Shown here in pieces: positions 21,376-31,967 of a stretch of DNA of 64,000 bases; positions within the stretch are counted from its first letter, which is position 1, and each line of letters opens with the position of its first letter. The stretch comes from Bradyrhizobium sacchari. Its GTDB lineage: Bacteria > Pseudomonadota > Alphaproteobacteria > Rhizobiales > Xanthobacteraceae. The stretch covers positions 10,941-74,940 of the forward strand of contig NZ_LWIG01000054.1 in the NCBI RefSeq assembly GCF_002068095.1, given 5' to 3'. A model generated the notes under the pieces. The model made no database searches. It was not told the DNA's origin and was given only the letters and a program-made list of their open reading frames with translations. Both the position numbers and the translations under genes were made by a program.

Positions 21376-21906
21376 ATGTCCGCACCTGAAATCAGGCCCA
21401 CGACCGAGGCCGACCTTCCCGCCATCACCGCCATCTACCAGCAGGCCGTCCGCGAGGGCACGGCGACGTTCGAACTGGACCCGCCCGACCTTGCCGAGAT
21501 GACGCGCCGCTACCGCGCGCTGGTCGACGGCGGCTATCCCTATTTCGTCGCCATCCTCGACGGCCGGGTCGCCGGCTATGCCTATGCCGGCGCCTACCGG
21601 CCGCGGCCGGCCTACCGCTTCACGGTGGAAAACTCGATCTATCTCGATCCCTCCTTCCACCGCCGCGGCGTCGGCTCAAAGCTGCTGGAACGGCTGATCA
21701 CCGAATGCGAGGCGCGCGGCTTTCGGCAGATGATCGCGGTGATCGGCGATTCCGCCAATGCCGGCTCGATCGGCGTGCACACCAAGGGCGGCTTCAAGAT
21801 GATCGGCACGCATCCCAATGTCGGGCTGAAATTCGGCCGCTGGCTGGACACGGTGATGATGCAGCGCGACCTCGGCGAGGGCGCGCGCACGGTGCCGGGA
21901 AAATAG
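21376..21906 (+). CDS. GNAT family N-acetyltransferase (phosphinothricin acetyltransferase-like)
   Basis: A 176-residue GNAT enzyme. The start MSAPEIRPTTEADLPAIT, the FELDPPDLAEMTRRY segment and the acetyl-CoA loop YLDPSFHRRGVGSKLLERL place it with the PAT/MnaT group that acetylates phosphinothricin-like compounds or methionine sulfone/sulfoximine. The second half has MIAVIGDSANAGSIGVHTKGGF, the usual PAT pattern (xNxxSxxLHxxxGF variant with VHTKGGF). Flanked by repeats on both sides and apparently a single-gene unit. Substrate is inferred only from family resemblance. Confidence 0.83.
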   Translation: MSAPEIRPTTEADLPAITAIYQQAVREGTATFELDPPDLAEMTRRYRALVDGGYPYFVAILDGRVAGYAYAGAYRPRPAYRFTVENSIYLDPSFHRRGVGSKLLERLITECEARGFRQMIAVIGDSANAGSIGVHTKGGFKMIGTHPNVGLKFGRWLDTVMMQRDLGEGARTVPGK

Positions 21907-21914
21907 GTTCATCC

Positions 21915-22033
21915 GTCCTTCCGGGGCGATGCGCAGCATCGAACCCGGACTCCAGACGTTGCGAACGAGGCTCGAGATTCTCAGCCGCGCAGCCGCGCGC
22001 CGGAGTTCGACTTCGGTGCGGGCCGGAATGACG
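21915..22033. repeat. Intergenic palindromic repeat, family C copy 2 (diverged)
   Basis: Left end CGTCCTTCCGGGGCG, right end GGCCGGAATGACG, inner GAACCCGGACTCCAGA. More diverged and longer than other family C copies; sits between convergent genes. Confidence 0.65.
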
Positions 22034-22044
22034 ACCGAAGGTCG

Positions 22045-22416
22045 TCACACCACCGCCAGCTTGCGGTCGATCACCAGCAGCACGCGCTCGAGCTCGTGGC
22101 CGCGGCGCAGGATCAGGCCCGTCGCCGAGATCACGCTGTACATGCCCTGCTTGCGTGCGAGGCGCGGGTCCTTCTCGATACGATAGATCGGCACTTCCGA
22201 GGCGCGGCGAAACACCGAGAACACCGCGCGGTCCTTCAGGAAGTCGATGGCGTAGTCGCGCCATTCGCCGTCGGCGACCATGCGCCCGTAGAGATTGAGA
22301 ATACGGTGCAGCTCGAGCCGGTTGAACGTCACCCGGTTCGGTTGCGTCATCGCAGCGGCAGGATGCGCCGCCGCGCGCTGCCCACTTGGATCGGCATCCT
22401 CCGGCATCAGACTCAT
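22045..22416 (-). CDS. DUF2794 family protein
   Basis: A 123-residue protein of the DUF2794 family, function unknown, found mainly in alphaproteobacteria. ATG 22414-22416 is preceded by a strong GAGGAGG site. The body NRVTFNRLELHRILNLYGRMVADGEWRDYAIDFLKDRAVFSVFRRASEVPIYRIEKDPRLARKQG-like region is the family core (about residues 26-95), followed by YSVISATGLILRRGHELERVL. No membrane segment or signal peptide. Neighbours give no functional hint. Confidence 0.8.
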   Translation of the reverse strand: MSLMPEDADPSGQRAAAHPAAAMTQPNRVTFNRLELHRILNLYGRMVADGEWRDYAIDFLKDRAVFSVFRRASEVPIYRIEKDPRLARKQGMYSVISATGLILRRGHELERVLLVIDRKLAVV

Positions 22417-22704
22417 GGGAAGCGCCTCCTCATCGCACCGCACGACGCGTCCGCGAAAACCGTCCCGGAACCGCGGATCGTGACAGTTACATGATTGCGC
22501 CAACCGTTGTCCTCCGCAAGGGCTCTTGATGGAACCCGGAGGGAACCTGCACTCAACTCTCTGAACGGGGTGCAAGTTGAAGCACACGCCAGGGTGGAAC
22601 TCTCTCGCGACAAACCGTCACGGGATCGTTAGCAGGAATCATAGTATCGCCGCTTTTCCGCCCAGCGCCCGCCGCCCTGCATTGCGAAAAGGATGATGTG
22701 CGTT

Positions 22705-22812
22705 GACCCGGTCCTTTCGGTTCCGGATTCCTCAGCCCCCAGCCCCCCGGGGTCGAACAGGATCGGGTCTGTACGCGCGACAAGGAGGGCCAACGCGAGT
22801 TGGTCCTTTTTT
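22705..22812 (+). ncRNA. Candidate structured small RNA with its own terminator
   Basis: The 627-bp gap between two minus-strand genes holds a plus-strand structure with no coding gene. A 10-bp stem pairs 22705-22714 (GACCCGGTCC) with 22760-22769 (GGATCGGGTC, one G-U), enclosing a C-rich 45-nt loop (CCTCAGCCCCCAGCCCCCC). After an 17-nt spacer comes a textbook terminator at 22787-22812: GGGCCAAC, GCGA loop, GTTGGTCC, TTTTTT. No plus-strand gene lies within 800 bp upstream, so the terminator needs a local transcript. The 5' end is not defined and no promoter is obvious. It does not look like tmRNA, RNase P, 4.5S or 6S RNA. Confidence 0.55.
22787..22812 (+). terminator. Rho-independent terminator of the candidate sRNA
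   Basis: Eight-base-pair stem GGGCCAAC/GTTGGTCC with a GCGA tetraloop followed directly by six T residues on the plus strand. Confidence 0.8.
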
Positions 22813-22873
22813 GTTTGTGTCGGGATGTTTCCGGCGCGACCCATTTCTCCCAACCGCCAGGCACATTCTCTCC

Positions 22874-22954
22874 CCCATCCTGAGGGCCGCACTCTTCGCG
22901 CGGTCTCGAAGGATGAATGGCCACGCTGCATCAGCGGGGGCCTTGCACATGGTT
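22874..22954. repeat. Intergenic repeat, family G copy 2
   Basis: Contains CCATCCTGAGGGCCGCACTC, GCGGTCTCGAAGGATGAATGGCC and GGGCCTTGCACATGGTTCT. Its reverse complement matches the element at 32693-32800 (ATCCTTCGAGACG ... CTCAGGATGAGG). Confidence 0.6.
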
Positions 22955-23043
22955 CTCGCGGCGATGCGCAACATCGTCCGTCACGCGCGCAATTGCGCGC
23001 TCCTCACCAAGAGGAGTGAGAGTGAGTGCGACGCTGGAAAGAA

Positions 23044-23820
23044 TCAGTGCAGCGACGTGTACGCCGCGCCGAGCATCGGACCCGGTCTCTCGCGACTACC
23101 GTCCTGGACGTAGACCACCGCGCCGTCGACGCCCTCGCGCGTGAGGTTCTCGATCGGCACAGTCCAACTTTCGGCACGGCCGTTCCAGTCGCCGACCTTG
23201 AGCAGATTGCGCACCACGTTGTGATAGGTGATCTGCTGTCCGCGATTCTCGCCCTTGGCGATCGCGATCGGGACCGACTTGGCGATCGAGCAGATCCAGA
23301 CCTCGCCATGCGAGACGGCCGGCTCCTTGCTTTCGGCAACCGAGACGTTGATCTGCTTGCCCGCGAGCGACATCGTCACCGGAACGCTCATCACGCCGGC
23401 TCCCTTGTCGGCCTTGCCAATCGCGCTCTCGATGCCGGCGCGATCGCTGCCGATGACATGCGTCGAGCCGTTCACCACGACCTGCGGCGTGTAGACCTCG
23501 CGGTCGCCGCGCATGCGCGAATAGGCGCGCTGCCGCGCCGAGAAACGCGAATCGGCCAGCGTGTCCTTCCAGCCGAGATAATCCCAATAATCGATCGGCA
23601 TGCTCAGCGCGATGATCGAGGGATCGCTGGAGAGATCGCCGATGACCTTGTCGGCAGGCGGACAGGACGAGCAGCCCTGCGAGGTAAACAACTCGACAAC
23701 GGCGCGCGGATCGGCGTGAGCGGGACGGATGATTGCAACGATGGCGCAGATGCCGAGGGCTCCCGACCAGAGTGCACCGGACCAGCGCGTAACCAGATTA
23801 GAAGCCATCATTGTCGTCAT
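23044..23820 (-). CDS. DUF1223 family secreted thioredoxin-like protein
   Basis: A 258-residue DUF1223 protein. After an export signal (LWSGALGICAIVAIIRPAHA) comes AVVELFTSQGCSSCPPADKVIGDL, with the CSSC dithiol motif of a thioredoxin-like fold at the expected place. Family signatures MPIDYWDYLGWKDTLADSRFSARQRAYSRM and YTPQVVVNGSTHVIGSDR follow. It should be periplasmic; the redox partner is unknown. The start is uncertain: GTG 23832, ATG 23820 and ATG 23808 are all in frame without a clear ribosome binding site; I use 23820. Confidence 0.82.
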   Translation of the reverse strand: MTTMMASNLVTRWSGALWSGALGICAIVAIIRPAHADPRAVVELFTSQGCSSCPPADKVIGDLSSDPSIIALSMPIDYWDYLGWKDTLADSRFSARQRAYSRMRGDREVYTPQVVVNGSTHVIGSDRAGIESAIGKADKGAGVMSVPVTMSLAGKQINVSVAESKEPAVSHGEVWICSIAKSVPIAIAKGENRGQQITYHNVVRNLLKVGDWNGRAESWTVPIENLTREGVDGAVVYVQDGSRERPGPMLGAAYTSLH

Positions 23821-23903
23821 GCCGAACGTCACACATCGTCATCGTTGGGGGAAAGCTTATCGCCTGATGGTCACCGTAGTCTTACGGGGCGCGGCACGTT
23901 CAA

Positions 23904-23932
23904 CCGTCCTGGGGCGGAATTCCGCCGGACGG
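23904..23932. other. Nested palindrome upstream of the DUF1223 gene
   Basis: GGCGGAATTCCGCC is a perfect 14-bp palindrome (23913-23926), flanked by CCGTCC (23904-23909) and GGACGG (23927-23932). It lies about 85 bp upstream of the DUF1223 start and could be an operator or a cruciform; no T-run follows on either strand. Confidence 0.5.
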
Positions 23933-23960
23933 GCCCATCCGAAACACGCCGCAAACGCGC

Positions 23961-23988
23961 GAAGGCGGCCTTGTGATAGGCCGCCTTC
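23961..23988 (-). terminator. Hairpin downstream of acnA
   Basis: Ten-base-pair stem GAAGGCGGCC/GGCCGCCTTC with an 8-nt loop. On the minus strand it lies about 135 nt past the acnA stop, with only a short T-run (GCGCGTTTGC); the plus side reads GTTTAACC. Likely end of the acnA transcript. The space between also has CAAAGCGC/GCGCGCTTTG and a family H repeat. Confidence 0.5.
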
Positions 23989-24075
23989 GTTTAACCTTCT
24001 ACTCACGTCGCGGTGAGCCACCGTTCACAAATTCGCGCGCCAAAGCGCCTGAGGCGCGCTTTGGGCTGTCGTTCG

Positions 24076-24123
24076 AGCATGATCTTTCCGGGAAAACCGC
24101 TGCGCACTTTTTCGGATCATGCT

Positions 24124-24124
<1 letters not shown>
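24076..24124. repeat. Palindromic repeat, family H, abutting the acnA stop
   Basis: AGCATGATCTTTCCGGGAAA paired with a right end TTTTTCGGATCATGCT. The right end touches the acnA stop codon (TTA at 24124-24126 on the plus strand). This 'GCATGATCC...GGATCATGC' element is one I know as common in Bradyrhizobium intergenic DNA; only this copy is seen here. Confidence 0.65.
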
Positions 24125-26844
<2,720 letters not shown>

Positions 26845-26867
26845 GTAGGAAATCCCAATTGTTAGTT

Positions 26868-26885
26868 ATACCCGGCAAGGGGTAT
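26868..26885. promoter_or_regulatory. Inverted repeat in the acnA-ccmA intergenic region
   Basis: ATACCC-GGCAAG-GGGTAT, a perfect 6-bp inverted repeat about 24 bp upstream of the acnA start, overlapping a TATAAC sequence on the minus strand. A possible operator; the regulator is unknown. Confidence 0.4.
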
Positions 26886-27063
26886 TTTAACACCGTCAGC
26901 GAATCCGGCTGGGTCGCTTGCAGGGGCAGGTTGAGTTGCTGCATCAAGTAGTTCCGGGCTTATAGAAGCTTTCTAACCGCGCCGCCACAGCCACAATCGT
27001 GCCGCAGCAATTGCCGAGCCAAAAATTCCCATGCGCTACCCCAAGATTTCCTGAGGCCCGGCA

Positions 27064-27690
27064 TTGAGCGGATCGAACCAAGGCAAGCTGCAACTGTCCG
27101 GACGCGGGGTCGCCTGTGTGCGCGGCGGGCGCGAGGTGTTTTCCGGGCTCGATTTCGCGGCCGTCTCCGGCGAAGCCGTGGCGGTCACGGGCCGCAACGG
27201 ATCCGGCAAGACCTCGCTGCTGCGGCTGATCGCGGGGCTGCTCATTCCGGCCGGCGGCACGATCATACTGGACGGGGGCGACGCCGAAATGACGCTGCCG
27301 GAGCAGTGCCACTATCTCGGCCATCGCGACGCGCTGAAGCCGGCGCTGAGCGTGAAGGAAAATCTGGCATTCTGGGCCGATTTTCTCGGCGGAGAGCGGG
27401 GCGACGCCGCCGCGAGCCTCACAGCCGTCGGCCTCGACCACGCCACCCATCTGCCCGCGGCCTTCCTGTCCGCCGGCCAGCGCCGCCGGCTCTCGCTGGC
27501 CCGGCTGCTCACGATCAGGCGCCGGATCTGGCTGCTGGACGAGCCGACCACCGCGCTGGACGTCGCCGGCCAGGACATGTTCGGCGGCCTGATGCGCGAG
27601 CACCTCGCCCGCGGCGGCATGATCATCGCCGCGACCCATGCGCCGCTGGGGATCGACTCACGGGAGCTGCGGATCGGGGGTGCGGTGTGA
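27064..27690 (+). CDS. ccmA: Heme exporter ATP-binding protein CcmA
   Basis: CcmA (CycV in B. japonicum) is the ATPase of the CcmABC(D) machinery that releases holo-CcmE for cytochrome c maturation. The 208 residues contain Walker [10 protein letters not shown], the signature [15 protein letters not shown], and Walker [15 protein letters not shown]. The best start is TTG 27064 with GAGG seven bases upstream; the preceding bases contain a stop and no ATG in frame. It heads the ccm cluster, divergent from acnA. A palindromic repeat separates it from ccmB, which in most genomes follows immediately. Confidence 0.92.
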   Translation: MSGSNQGKLQLSGRGVACVRGGREVFSGLDFAAVSGEAVAVTGRNGSGKTSLLRLIAGLLIPAGGTIILDGGDAEMTLPEQCHYLGHRDALKPALSVKENLAFWADFLGGERGDAAASLTAVGLDHATHLPAAFLSAGQRRRLSLARLLTIRRRIWLLDEPTTALDVAGQDMFGGLMREHLARGGMIIAATHAPLGIDSRELRIGGAV

Positions 27691-27740
27691 TTCCGATGGA
27701 CCCTCAGCTTTCCAAGCGGCTCGCCACCGGCCTCTCCGTT

Positions 27741-27894
27741 CCCTCCCCCCTTGCGGGTGAGGGTCAGGGAGGGGGGTGCCACACGGGGACTCTCTGGATC
27801 GACCGAAGTCTTTCTCGGCTCCCAAGCTCACCATTTCCGGGGCTACCCTTCTCCCCCGCCCTCCCCCACAAGGGGGGAGGGAGCGCAGCGTGCG
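27741..27894. repeat. Intergenic repeat, family F, between ccmA and ccmB
   Basis: Paired C-rich and G-rich arms: CCCTCCCCCCTTGCGGG with GTGAGGGTCAGGGAGGGG, and CTCCCCCGCCCTCCCCC with AAGGGGGGAGGGAG. A related element is at 48589-48707. It occupies most of the 253 bp between ccmA and ccmB. Confidence 0.75.
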
Positions 27895-27943
27895 CCCGGC
27901 TCGAGGCGGGCTCTCACCGCTGCTTCGTCACGGGAGCCACCCC

Positions 27944-28612
27944 ATGACCGCCCTCGCCGCCCTGATCCGCCGGGACATCAGGATCGCGCTGCGCGTCGGC
28001 GGCGGGGCGCTCATTGGCGTGCTGTTCTTCCTGACCGTGGTCGTGCTGATGCCGTTCGCGGTCGGGCCGGACCTGGCGCTGCTGTCGCGGCTGGGGCCGG
28101 CGATCCTCTGGCTCGGCGCGCTGCTGGCGAGCCTGCTCACCCTGGACCGGCTGTTCATGGCCGACCACGAGGACGGCTCGCTCGACCTGATCACGATGAG
28201 CCGGACCCCGTTGGAACTCGCCTGCGCCGCCAAGGCGCTGGCGCATTGGCTGGCCGCCGGCCTGCCGCTGATCGTCGCAACCCCGGTGCTCGGCCTGTTG
28301 CTGAACCTCGATATGGTCGCGACCGGCGCGGTGGCGCTGACGCTGCTGGCAGGCACGCCGGCCCTGACCTTCACCGGCATGATCGGCGCGGGGCTGGCGG
28401 TGACGCTGCATCGCGGCGGATTGTTGATGGCCGTGCTGGTGCTGCCGTTGTCGATCCCGGTGCTGATCTTCGGCGTCGCGGCCTCGCAGGCCGCGATCGT
28501 CGGCCCCATGACGTTCGGGGCGCCGTTCTCGATCCTGTGCGCGCTGTCGCTGGTCAGCCTCGTGGTCGGCCCCTTCGCGGCGGCGGCGAGCCTGCGGCAT
28601 GGACTGGATTGA
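27944..28612 (+). CDS. ccmB: Heme exporter protein CcmB
   Basis: CcmB (CycW) is the membrane subunit of the CcmAB transporter. The 222 residues from ATG 27944 (GGGAG upstream) begin MTALAALIRRDIRIALRVGGGAL and show six hydrophobic segments (for example LIGVLFFLTVVVLMPFAVG, ILWLGALLASLLTLDRLF, LPLIVATPVLGLLLNL, AVALTLLAGTPALTFTGMIGAG, LMAVLVLPLSIPVLIFGVAA and LCALSLVSLVVGPFAAAA). The GPDLALLSRLGPAILWLGALLA and DGSLDLI segments are family hallmarks. Upstream in-frame codons fall in the repeat and are not coding. Confidence 0.93.
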   Translation: MTALAALIRRDIRIALRVGGGALIGVLFFLTVVVLMPFAVGPDLALLSRLGPAILWLGALLASLLTLDRLFMADHEDGSLDLITMSRTPLELACAAKALAHWLAAGLPLIVATPVLGLLLNLDMVATGAVALTLLAGTPALTFTGMIGAGLAVTLHRGGLLMAVLVLPLSIPVLIFGVAASQAAIVGPMTFGAPFSILCALSLVSLVVGPFAAAASLRHGLD

Positions 28613-28629
28613 GTAGGACTGGACTGACC

Positions 28630-28643
28630 TTGACCCCGATCAA
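28630..28643 (+). promoter_or_regulatory. FixK/FNR-type box upstream of ccmC
   Basis: TTGACCCCGATCAA matches the TTGA-N6-TCAA half-site pattern of FNR/FixK regulators on both arms. It lies 17 bp after the ccmB stop and 60 bp before the ccmC start. A -10 hexamer at the class II position (28666-28671, TGATTG) is poor; TATGCT lies 5 bp earlier. Confidence 0.5.
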
Positions 28644-28703
28644 CTTTCGCATCCCGCTTTTATGCTGATTGCGTGAGCAGCAACCGGTGATTATCAGAAT
28701 ACC

Positions 28704-29486
28704 ATGACGCTGATCGACCTCGCCAACCCCACGCGGTTCCTCGCGCTGACAGCGCGCCTGTTGCCCTGGCTCGCGGCCGCGACCGTCATCCTGCTCGCCA
28801 TCGGCCTCTACCAATCCGCTCTTGCACCCGACGACTACCAGCAGGGTGCGACCGTCAAGATCATGTTCATCCACGTGCCCAATGCCTGGCTGTCGATGTT
28901 CGTCTGGGGCGTGATGAGCATCGCCTCGCTCGGCACGCTGGTGTGGCGGCATCCGCTCGCCGACGTCGCCGCGAAAGCGGCAGCTCCCATCGGCGCCAGC
29001 TTCACCTTCCTCGCGCTGCTCACGGGCTCGCTGTGGGGCCGGCCGATGTGGGGCACCTATTGGGAATGGGATGCGCGGCTGACCTCGGTGCTGATCCTGT
29101 TCCTGATGTATCTCGGCCTGATGGCACTGTGGCGCGCGGTCGATGATCCCTCGCGCGCGGCGCGCGCCGCGGCGGTGCTGACGCTGGTCGGCGCGATCAA
29201 CCTGCCGATCATCAAGTTCTCGGTCGACTGGTGGAACACGTTGCACCAGCCGGCCTCCGTGATGCGCATGGGCGGCTCGACGCTCGATAAGTCCTTCCTC
29301 ATCCCGCTTTTGGTGATGGCGATCGCCTTCACGCTTTTGTTCGTCACGCTGCATCTGGCGGCGATGCGCAACGAGATCCTGCGCCGCCGCGTCCGTTCGC
29401 TGCAGATGATGCAGGCGAGCCGCGTCGCGTTCTCGAGCGCCGGCCCGCGTGAGGGAAGCGCGTCGAACGAAGTTGGGGCGGCGTGA
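28704..29486 (+). CDS. ccmC: Heme exporter permease CcmC
   Basis: CcmC presents heme to the chaperone CcmE. The 260-residue protein has six membrane segments and the periplasmic tryptophan-rich WWD-type motif ([21 protein letters not shown], about residues 111-131), with conserved histidines in [13 protein letters not shown] (about residue 58) and [11 protein letters not shown]. Start ATG 28704. It ends by overlapping the possible GTG start of ccmD (29483-29486). A FixK-like box lies upstream, so it may have its own promoter within the ccm cluster. Confidence 0.94.
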   Translation: MTLIDLANPTRFLALTARLLPWLAAATVILLAIGLYQSALAPDDYQQGATVKIMFIHVPNAWLSMFVWGVMSIASLGTLVWRHPLADVAAKAAAPIGASFTFLALLTGSLWGRPMWGTYWEWDARLTSVLILFLMYLGLMALWRAVDDPSRAARAAAVLTLVGAINLPIIKFSVDWWNTLHQPASVMRMGGSTLDKSFLIPLLVMAIAFTLLFVTLHLAAMRNEILRRRVRSLQMMQASRVAFSSAGPREGSASNEVGAA

Positions 29487-29488
29487 TC

Positions 29489-29668
29489 ATGTCGCTCGGT
29501 CCCTACGCCTCCTTCATCGTGACGTCCTATGCGGCGGCGGCGCTCGTCGTCGTGATCCTGATCTTTTGGATCGTGCTCGACCATCGCAACCAGACAAGGC
29601 GCCTGCGCGAACTCGACCGTAGCGGCATCACCCGCCGCTCGGGCCGCGGCGCGATGGATGCGTCATGA
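29489..29668 (+). CDS. ccmD: Heme exporter protein CcmD
   Basis: CcmD is a small membrane protein that stabilises the CcmABC-CcmE complex. Here it has 59 residues: [41 protein letters not shown], with one membrane helix (residues about 8-28) and a basic cytoplasmic tail. I chose ATG 29489; a GTG at 29483 overlapping the ccmC stop adds two residues. It overlaps the ccmG start by four bases (ATGA at 29665-29668). Confidence 0.9.
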   Translation: MSLGPYASFIVTSYAAAALVVVILIFWIVLDHRNQTRRLRELDRSGITRRSGRGAMDAS

Positions 29669-30258
29669 GCCAGCAATCGACCTCCGTACCGCCGCAGCGC
29701 CGCACCGTCCTGATGGTGCTGCCGCTGATCGCTTTCATCGGCCTTGCCGTGCTGTTCTGGTTCCGGCTCGGCAGCGGCGATATCTCGCGGATTCCCTCCG
29801 CACTGATCGGCCGGCCCGCGCCGCAGACCGCGCTGCCGCCGCTCGAGGGACTGCAGGACAACGGCGCGCAGGTGCCGGGGCTCGATCCGGCCGCCTTCAA
29901 GGGCAAGGTCAGCCTCGTCAATGTCTGGGCGTCCTGGTGCGTGCCGTGTCATGACGAAGCGCCGCTTCTGACCGAACTCGCCAAGGACAAGCGCTTCCAG
30001 CTCGTCGGCATCAACTACAAGGACGCCGCCGACAACGCGCGCCGCTTCCTCGGCCGTTACGGCAACCCGTTCGGCCACGTCGGCGTCGACGCCAATGGCC
30101 GCGCCTCGATCGAATGGGGGGTCTATGGCGTGCCGGAGACGTTTGTCGTCGGGCGCGAGGGCACCATCCTCTACAAGCTGGTCGGCCCGATCACGCCGGA
30201 CAATCTGCAGAAGGTGCTGTTGCCGCAGATGGAGAAGGCGCTGAAGGCGGGGTCTTAG
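29665..30258 (+). CDS. ccmG: Thiol:disulfide interchange protein CcmG/DsbE (CycX-like)
   Basis: A membrane-anchored periplasmic thioredoxin-like protein that reduces apocytochrome c cysteines before heme attachment. The 197 residues have an N-terminal anchor ([22 protein letters not shown]), the active site in [13 protein letters not shown] (about residue 93), and the family-specific [17 protein letters not shown] with the cis-Pro. It overlaps ccmD and ends the ccm gene set. A family A repeat follows in place of a terminator. Confidence 0.94.
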   Translation: MSQQSTSVPPQRRTVLMVLPLIAFIGLAVLFWFRLGSGDISRIPSALIGRPAPQTALPPLEGLQDNGAQVPGLDPAAFKGKVSLVNVWASWCVPCHDEAPLLTELAKDKRFQLVGINYKDAADNARRFLGRYGNPFGHVGVDANGRASIEWGVYGVPETFVVGREGTILYKLVGPITPDNLQKVLLPQMEKALKAGS

Positions 30259-30266
30259 CCAAGACC

Positions 30267-30351
30267 GTCATTGCGAGGAGCCCTTGCGACGAAGCAATCC
30301 AGAGTCTCTCCGCAGAGGCATTCGGGATTGCCTCGCTTCGCTCGCAATGAC
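30267..30351. repeat. Intergenic palindromic repeat, family A copy 2
   Basis: Ends GTCATTGCGAGGAGC and CTCGCAATGAC, arm GACGAAGCAATCCAGA. It lies between the convergent ccmG and yciB genes and may end both transcripts. Confidence 0.88.
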
Positions 30352-30363
30352 GAGCGGAGAGAC

Positions 30364-30966
30364 CTACCCCTTCCTGACATCCCCCGCCTCGGCCTCGCTG
30401 GTCTCCAGCGACGCCGGCTCGATCCCGTAGCGCTTGGTCAGCGGCATCTGGGCGATGGCGAAGATCATCGTGATCGGTGTGACGCCGAACACCTTGAAGT
30501 TCACCCAGAAATCCGTGCTCTGGGTGCGCCAGACGATCTCGTTCAGCACCGCCATGCCGGCGAAGAACAGCGCCCAGCGCAGCGTGAGGATGCGCCAGCC
30601 CTGCGGCGTCAGATTGAACATCTGGTCGAACATCACGGCGATGAAGGAGCGACCGAACAACAGGCCGCCGCCGAGGATCGCGGCGAACAGGCCGTAGATG
30701 ATGGTCGGCTTGACCTTGATGAAGGTCTCGTCGTGCAGCACCAGGGTCAGCGTCCCGAACACCAGGACGATCACGCCGGTCACGATCGCCATGATCGGGA
30801 TGTGCCGCGTCACCACATAGGAGGCGGCCATCGCCGCGACGATCGCGACCATGAAGGCGCCGGTCGCGGCAAACAGGTTGAACTTCGCATTGACGAAGAA
30901 GAACACGAGCAGCGGACCGAGCTCGGTCGCAAGCTTGAACAGCGGATGCGGCTGGGTCTTGTCCAT
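30364..30966 (-). CDS. yciB: Inner membrane septation protein A (YciB/IspZ)
   Basis: A 200-residue, five- to six-segment membrane protein of the YciB/IspZ family, involved in cell envelope integrity and septation in enterobacteria and Shigella. It begins [28 protein letters not shown], the family signature, and carries [33 protein letters not shown]-type core sequence plus [20 protein letters not shown]. It starts two bases after the ftsY stop on the same strand, so the two are cotranscribed. Confidence 0.93.
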   Translation of the reverse strand: MDKTQPHPLFKLATELGPLLVFFFVNAKFNLFAATGAFMVAIVAAMAASYVVTRHIPIMAIVTGVIVLVFGTLTLVLHDETFIKVKPTIIYGLFAAILGGGLLFGRSFIAVMFDQMFNLTPQGWRILTLRWALFFAGMAVLNEIVWRTQSTDFWVNFKVFGVTPITMIFAIAQMPLTKRYGIEPASLETSEAEAGDVRKG

Positions 30967-30968
30967 TC

Positions 30969-31916
30969 TCAGCTTTCGATTCCGGCGATCGCGCGGGCGA
31001 AATCGCGCGCGGTGAACGGCGCGAGATCGTCGACGCCTTCGCCGACGCCGATGAAATGCACCGGCAGTTTGAACTTCTCGGCGAGCGCCACCAAAATGCC
31101 GCCGCGCGCGGTGCCGTCGAGCTTGGTCATCACGAGGCCGGTGACCCCGGCGGTGCGATGGAAGGCCTCGACCTGCGACAGCGCGTTCTGGCCGACAGTA
31201 GCATCCAGCACCAGCAACACGGCATGCGGCGCAGTGTCATCCACCTTGCGGATCACGCGCACGACCTTTTCGAGCTCGTTCATCAGCTCGGCCTTGTTCT
31301 GCAGGCGGCCGGCGGTGTCGATCAGGAGCACGTCGATGCTCTGCTCCTTCGCCGCGGTGAGCGCGTTGAAGGCGAGGCTTGCGGAGTCCGAGCCCTGCGC
31401 GCCGGCGATGACCGGCGTCTTGGTGCGCTCGCCCCAGACCTTGAGCTGCTCGATGGCGGCGGCACGGAAGGTGTCGCCGGCGGCGAGCATCACCTTGCGG
31501 CCTTCGGATGCGAATTTCTGCGAGAGCTTGCCGATGGTGGTGGTCTTGCCGGAGCCGTTGACGCCGACCACGAGAATGACGAACGGCGTCTTGCCCGTAT
31601 CGATCTCGAGCGGCTTGGCCACCGGCGACAACACCTTCTCGACCTCGCTCGCCACGACGTCCTTGACCTCGTCCGCCGAGATCGCCTTGTCGTATCGGCC
31701 GGCGCCGACCGCATCCGCGATCCGCACCGCCACGGAGGTGCCGAGGTCGGCGCGCAGCAGCACGTCCTCGATGTCGTCGAGCATGGCGCGGTCGAGCTTG
31801 CGCTTGGTGACGAGGTCGGCGACCGCGGTCCCGAGCGAGGACGAGGTGCGCTTCAGCCCGTTGGACAGGCGGCGCCACCAGCTCAGCTTGGGGGTCTCGG
31901 AGGTGGTATCGTTCAT
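30969..31916 (-). CDS. ftsY: Signal recognition particle receptor FtsY
   Basis: FtsY docks SRP-ribosome complexes at the membrane; its partner Ffh is encoded at 40 kb in this window. The 315-residue protein has a very short acidic/basic A region, the N domain ([22 protein letters not shown]), and the GTPase G domain with [15 protein letters not shown] (G1), [13 protein letters not shown] (G3), [10 protein letters not shown] (G4), and the C-terminal [15 protein letters not shown]. It reads [20 protein letters not shown] at the start; the WWRRL stretch may help membrane contact. Cotranscribed with yciB and divergent from a pseudouridine synthase gene. Confidence 0.96.
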   Translation of the reverse strand: MNDTTSETPKLSWWRRLSNGLKRTSSSLGTAVADLVTKRKLDRAMLDDIEDVLLRADLGTSVAVRIADAVGAGRYDKAISADEVKDVVASEVEKVLSPVAKPLEIDTGKTPFVILVVGVNGSGKTTTIGKLSQKFASEGRKVMLAAGDTFRAAAIEQLKVWGERTKTPVIAGAQGSDSASLAFNALTAAKEQSIDVLLIDTAGRLQNKAELMNELEKVVRVIRKVDDTAPHAVLLVLDATVGQNALSQVEAFHRTAGVTGLVMTKLDGTARGGILVALAEKFKLPVHFIGVGEGVDDLAPFTARDFARAIAGIES

Positions 31917-31967
31917 GGTGGCGTGTTAGCCGTTCCGGCTCGCAAACGAAAGCCTTGACCGAAAGTC

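Noticed and set aside
22570-22812. Whether the candidate sRNA is tmRNA, RNase P RNA, 4.5S or 6S RNA
   Set aside because: No tag-peptide ORF, no RNase P core sequence, no SRP Alu/GGAAG loop and no long 6S-type bulged rod could be seen.
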